Of a DNA stretch of 9,373 nucleotides, positions 6,529 to 9,373 are shown in pieces. Source of the stretch: Desulfosarcina sp. (GTDB lineage: Bacteria > Desulfobacterota > Desulfobacteria > Desulfobacterales > Desulfosarcinaceae); contig JAGTUY010000359.1 in the NCBI GenBank assembly GCA_018224455.1, positions 1 through 9,373 on the forward strand. Reading direction: 5' to 3'. The notes under the pieces were generated by a model. The model saw only the letters and a list, made by a program, of their open reading frames with translations, was not told the DNA's origin and searched no databases. Position numbers and translations under genes: made by a program. The first letter of the stretch is position 1, and the number at the start of each line of letters is the position of its first letter.

Positions 6529-8100
6529 ATGAAAACAGAATCAGCCGAAAAAGCGTATGATCCGATTGTATTTTGGGTGTCGGCGACGATAACCATCGCT
6601 TTTGTTTTCTGGTCGATTATTCTTCCGGAAAGCATGAATCTGGTGATCAATGCCGTATTTGGCTGGACCACCGGAAACTGGGGCTGGCTTTACCTAATCA
6701 CCGCCTTTGTACTCGTTTCAGGGTGCTTCGTCCTCATGCTCGGCAAATACGGCCGTGTCAAACTTGGCCATGCTGAAGACGAACCGGAATTTTCCGATTT
6801 CTCCTGGTTCGCCATGCTCTTCGGTTCGGCCATCGCCGCCGGTATCGTTTTCTGGGGTCCGGCGGAACCGGCCTACCATTTCATGACGCCACCCCCATTT
6901 TTCGGTGGCGAAGCCAAGACCGCCGAAGCCGGTGCCAATGCGATGACCTATTCGTTTTTCCATTGGGGGTTGAGTGCCTGGGCCATCTTCGCCATGCTGA
7001 CCATTCCGCTCGCACACGCCTGCTACACAAAGGACCTGCCCTTAAAATTTTCAAGTGCTTTCTACTACGTAATAGGAGAGAAAATTCACGGTCCCTGGGG
7101 AAAGATACTCGACATCTTTTCCGTATTCGCCACTCTCGGCGGTCTGGCGACCACGACGGGCCTTGTCGCCCTGCAGCTTTCCAGCGGATTGAAATTCCAG
7201 TATGGCGTGGAACTCGGCGCCTGGAGCATCTACATTATCATTGGTATCCTAACCGCCATTTTCACCATCGCCGTCTATACCGGTATCGAAAAAGGTGTTA
7301 AATTCATTGGCGACGTAAATATGTGGGTGTTCGTGGGTGTCTGGTTTTTTGTCCTCATCTTTGGTCCCACGATCTTTCTAATCAATCTGACAACCAATGC
7401 CATCGGACAGTACCTGCTCTACTTTCTGCCCATGAGCCTTTACACGGCACCGGGGGTTGAAGGCAATTGGATCGGATCATGGACGGTGTTTTACTGGGCG
7501 TGGTGGATGAGTTGGGCGCCGTTTGTGGCCGTTTTCATCGCCCGCATATCACGAGGCCGCAGCATCCGCCAAACGGTTGCGGCGACCTTGTTGCTGCCAA
7601 CCTTTGGGGATTTTCTATGGTACGGCGTTATCGGCGGGACCGGCATCAAATTCGATGTTACCCCTACCTTGCAGGAGCATGGCGTGGAGAGCGCTATTTT
7701 TGCCATCGCGCAGAACCTTCCCATGACGGGACTCCTATCAATTTTTCTCTTTTTTTTAATCACCACCTTTTTCCTGACAAGTGCGAATTCGGCGGCCATG
7801 TCTCTGGCGATGTTTGTTTCCGGCCAAGAGACGCCCAACCGTAACCTCAGGGCGTTTTGGGGAATCGCCCTCGGTGCCGTTGCCGCTGTTCTGGCTGGTG
7901 CGGGTAGCTTGAAAGCCATTCAGACCGCCTCCATCGCCACGGCCTTCCCGATGATGTTTCTGCTGTTGCTGGTCACCTGCGGAACCTTCAAAGGCCTAAA
8001 TCAGGTGTCGGAATCGAACGGACCAACTGATGTGGCGAGCCGGCCGGATGTAGTCGTTCCAGGCACGGATAGGAATCCAAGCCCGTCGAGCAGAAAATAG
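6529..8100 (+). CDS. BCCT family transporter (betaine/carnitine/choline type)
   Basis: The 523-residue protein is a full-length BCCT carrier with about 12 membrane helices. Clear signatures are the TM3-like segment GSAIAAGIVFWGPAEPAYHF (99-118) and the family motif SWTVFYWAWWMSWAPF (317-332), whose tryptophans form the aromatic substrate box in BetP/CaiT. The segment FFLTSANSAAM (414-424) carries T417-S418 at the place of the BetP sodium-binding Thr-Ser pair, so sodium-coupled uptake is more likely than CaiT-like exchange; this is inference. The substrate is probably a quaternary amine such as glycine betaine. The C-terminal tail (about 490-523) is short and Pro/Ser-rich, without the long charged osmosensing tail of BetP, which favours catabolic supply over osmotic uptake. 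The stop is TAG (8098-8100); the same frame would run 9 more codons to TGA at 8128-8130. The methyltransferase gene starts 46 nt downstream, probably co-transcribed. Confidence 0.94.
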   Translation: MKTESAEKAYDPIVFWVSATITIAFVFWSIILPESMNLVINAVFGWTTGNWGWLYLITAFVLVSGCFVLMLGKYGRVKLGHAEDEPEFSDFSWFAMLFGSAIAAGIVFWGPAEPAYHFMTPPPFFGGEAKTAEAGANAMTYSFFHWGLSAWAIFAMLTIPLAHACYTKDLPLKFSSAFYYVIGEKIHGPWGKILDIFSVFATLGGLATTTGLVALQLSSGLKFQYGVELGAWSIYIIIGILTAIFTIAVYTGIEKGVKFIGDVNMWVFVGVWFFVLIFGPTIFLINLTTNAIGQYLLYFLPMSLYTAPGVEGNWIGSWTVFYWAWWMSWAPFVAVFIARISRGRSIRQTVAATLLLPTFGDFLWYGVIGGTGIKFDVTPTLQEHGVESAIFAIAQNLPMTGLLSIFLFFLITTFFLTSANSAAMSLAMFVSGQETPNRNLRAFWGIALGAVAAVLAGAGSLKAIQTASIATAFPMMFLLLLVTCGTFKGLNQVSESNGPTDVASRPDVVVPGTDRNPSPSSRK

Positions 8101-8134
8101 ATGGCGGCAGCTATTGCCGACAACTCTTGAAAAA

Positions 8135-8140
8135 AGGAGG
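8135..8140 (+). promoter_or_regulatory. Strong ribosome binding site for the methyltransferase gene
   Basis: AGGAGG lies 6 nt before the ATG at 8147. It rules out the in-frame TTG at 8114, because the site would then be inside the coding region. A GTG at 8144 is possible but too close. Confidence 0.85.
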
Positions 8141-8146
8141 ATTGTG

Positions 8147-9361
8147 ATGAACCAACAGGCTGAAGCCAGACTTAACGAGGGGATTCTTTTCGAAAAGGAC
8201 GCCGATTTCGAAAAAGCCAAAGCCACGTATGCAGATATCCTGGAACATGCTACCGACGAACAGGCTCTGGAAAAAATCCGCTGGCGCATGGAGGACATGG
8301 ACGATCTGATCGCCGAGAAGGCTATTTACCAGCGTATCGACGAAAACGGCAAACGGGTGCTGACCGAGATCGGCGTGAATATCGCTGAAAATCAGACATT
8401 GATGGACATTCTCATCGAAGCTGATGCCGTGGATTTTGACAACGAAACGGCAATTTTCATTCCACTTAGGAGAGATTATATCGATCGCTGCCTGGATCAA
8501 GTACCTCGTGAGATGCCCGGCGATCCAGGGTTTAACACCTTTGGCACAGGTGCCACACCGCCCTTTCTCAAGCGTGCCACGGACGATGAACTGCGCGCGG
8601 CCAGTCGCGAGGAATACGAATACATTGCCAAGGTCGTTGGCGAGCAGCAGGATGTGGTCGGTATCTTCAGTTTACCTGTGGCCAATGACAAAAGCATTTC
8701 GCTTTTTGAGGTGGCGCAATTGATGGAAAAGCATTTTCCAGGTCTCAAGATGATCGCCACCAATAAGATGGCTGACGACGAGGCAACCTTCCTCAAGGAC
8801 AAAAGCCACTGGGTCGATGGCACCAGCCTGATCACCTCGCTGGCACCGATGAATACCATGGTGGAACCCTTTTTGCGTAGCGCTAGAACGGGCAACAACC
8901 TGCTGCTGCTGGACCTGACCATTGCCGGCATGTCCGGTGGCGGTAGCCCGGAATCCTTGCTTACTCAGATTCATGCGCAGGTGCTGTTCATGATGGTTGT
9001 TGCGCAGACGGTCAATCCGGGCGTTTTTTGCATGCACGGAGGTATTCCCGGCGTCACCGAGGTTGGCGGCGACCTCTCGTATACCTCGCCACACCAACCG
9101 TTGATCAATGCGGCCATGGCCCGGGTGAACACCTGGATCACCGGATTTCCATCAGCACAGTCCGGCAGCAGTACCAGTTTAACGGATGTAACGCTCCAGG
9201 CCGTTTCCGAGTCTGAACTGAGCCGCAATTCACTTCGTAGATACGGAGTTCATATTGTCCGCCACGCCATGGGTGCGTTGGGTAGCCTCAACTTCTTCAG
9301 TCTGGAGAACTTTATATATGACTGCGAGCGAGAGCGCCGCTCAAAGCAAACCTTTGAATAG
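8147..9361 (+). CDS. MttB-superfamily corrinoid methyltransferase, frame ends at a TAG; C-terminus missing
   Basis: From ATG 8147 the frame gives 404 residues of the MttB superfamily (COG5598: trimethylamine and glycine betaine corrinoid methyltransferases). The core resembles MttB through the barrel: AIYQRIDENGKRVLTEIGVNI (59-79), the 'FGTG' segment (132-135), SLITSLAPMNTMVE (227-240), LDLTIAGMSGGGSPES (255-270) and LINAAMARVNTWITGFPSAQSGSS (319-342). In archaeal MttB pyrrolysine sits in the motif GSO; here the aligned residue is S342, so this copy is of the non-pyrrolysine class at that site, like glycine betaine methyltransferase MtgB. The first ~55 residues are an extra helical segment. 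The frame stops at TAG 9359-9361 about 100 residues short of the usual end, and the following codons GGC CCC ATG GAC are open, so the TAG may be read through, a mutation or a true end. With the BCCT carrier next door, demethylation of a quaternary amine is likely; substrate is unproven. Confidence 0.88.
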   Translation: MNQQAEARLNEGILFEKDADFEKAKATYADILEHATDEQALEKIRWRMEDMDDLIAEKAIYQRIDENGKRVLTEIGVNIAENQTLMDILIEADAVDFDNETAIFIPLRRDYIDRCLDQVPREMPGDPGFNTFGTGATPPFLKRATDDELRAASREEYEYIAKVVGEQQDVVGIFSLPVANDKSISLFEVAQLMEKHFPGLKMIATNKMADDEATFLKDKSHWVDGTSLITSLAPMNTMVEPFLRSARTGNNLLLLDLTIAGMSGGGSPESLLTQIHAQVLFMMVVAQTVNPGVFCMHGGIPGVTEVGGDLSYTSPHQPLINAAMARVNTWITGFPSAQSGSSTSLTDVTLQAVSESELSRNSLRRYGVHIVRHAMGALGSLNFFSLENFIYDCERERRSKQTFE

Positions 9362-9373
9362 GGCCCCATGGAC

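Noticed and set aside
7750..7757. Eight-T run in the BCCT gene as a possible frameshift or slippage site
   Set aside because: The frame is intact on both sides and the motif FFLTSAN follows directly, so there is no sign of a needed shift.
8114..8146. TTG start at 8114 for the methyltransferase
   Set aside because: The AGGAGG at 8135-8140 would lie inside the coding region. ATG 8147 is ideally spaced from it.

Overview
The window reads as a chromosomal segment from a Gram-negative, GC-rich anaerobe, most likely Desulfobacterota (Desulfobacteraceae/Desulfosarcinaceae-like). This assignment is inference. It rests on the codon style, an aerotolerance (bat) operon with fused BatB-BatC, AT-rich dispersed-type repeats between GC-rich genes, and a BCCT transporter next to an MttB-superfamily methyltransferase. 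All genes lie on the + strand.

Region 1 (about 1-6284) is the distal part of a bat operon. It begins with a DUF4381-like membrane protein, then BatA (vWA), a BatB-BatC fusion (vWA + TPR + glutamine-rich tail), BatD (secreted/anchored beta-rich protein) and BatE (TPR + two membrane helices + SH3-like domain). A MoxR ATPase and a DUF58 protein would be expected just upstream, outside the window. The products look like one envelope-anchored complex: vWA domains with intact metal-binding (MIDAS) residues, TPR scaffolds and membrane anchors. Gene spacing is tight (13 nt batA-batBC, 40 nt batBC-batD, 4-nt overlap batD-batE). The exception is a 122-nt AT-rich repeat element between the DUF4381 gene and batA.

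Region 2 (6285-6528) is a 244-nt intergenic region. It carries a GTAGGGGC/GCCCCTAC hairpin of a dispersed palindromic type just after batE, then AT-rich sequence. No convincing promoter was recognised.

Region 3 (6529-9373) holds a BCCT betaine/carnitine/choline-type transporter and, 46 nt later, an MttB-superfamily (COG5598) corrinoid-dependent methyltransferase. Together they suggest import of a quaternary amine such as glycine betaine followed by its demethylation onto a corrinoid protein, which would be encoded outside the window. The methyltransferase frame meets a TAG at 9359-9361. The protein is then 404 aa and lacks about 100 C-terminal residues usual for the family, and the four codons after the TAG stay open to the window edge. 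Since MttB is the classic pyrrolysine (TAG-decoding) family and some Desulfobacterota decode TAG as pyrrolysine, this TAG is the most interesting point in the window. It may be a pyrrolysine codon at a non-canonical site, a nonsense mutation, or a true stop. The canonical pyrrolysine position is occupied by serine here.
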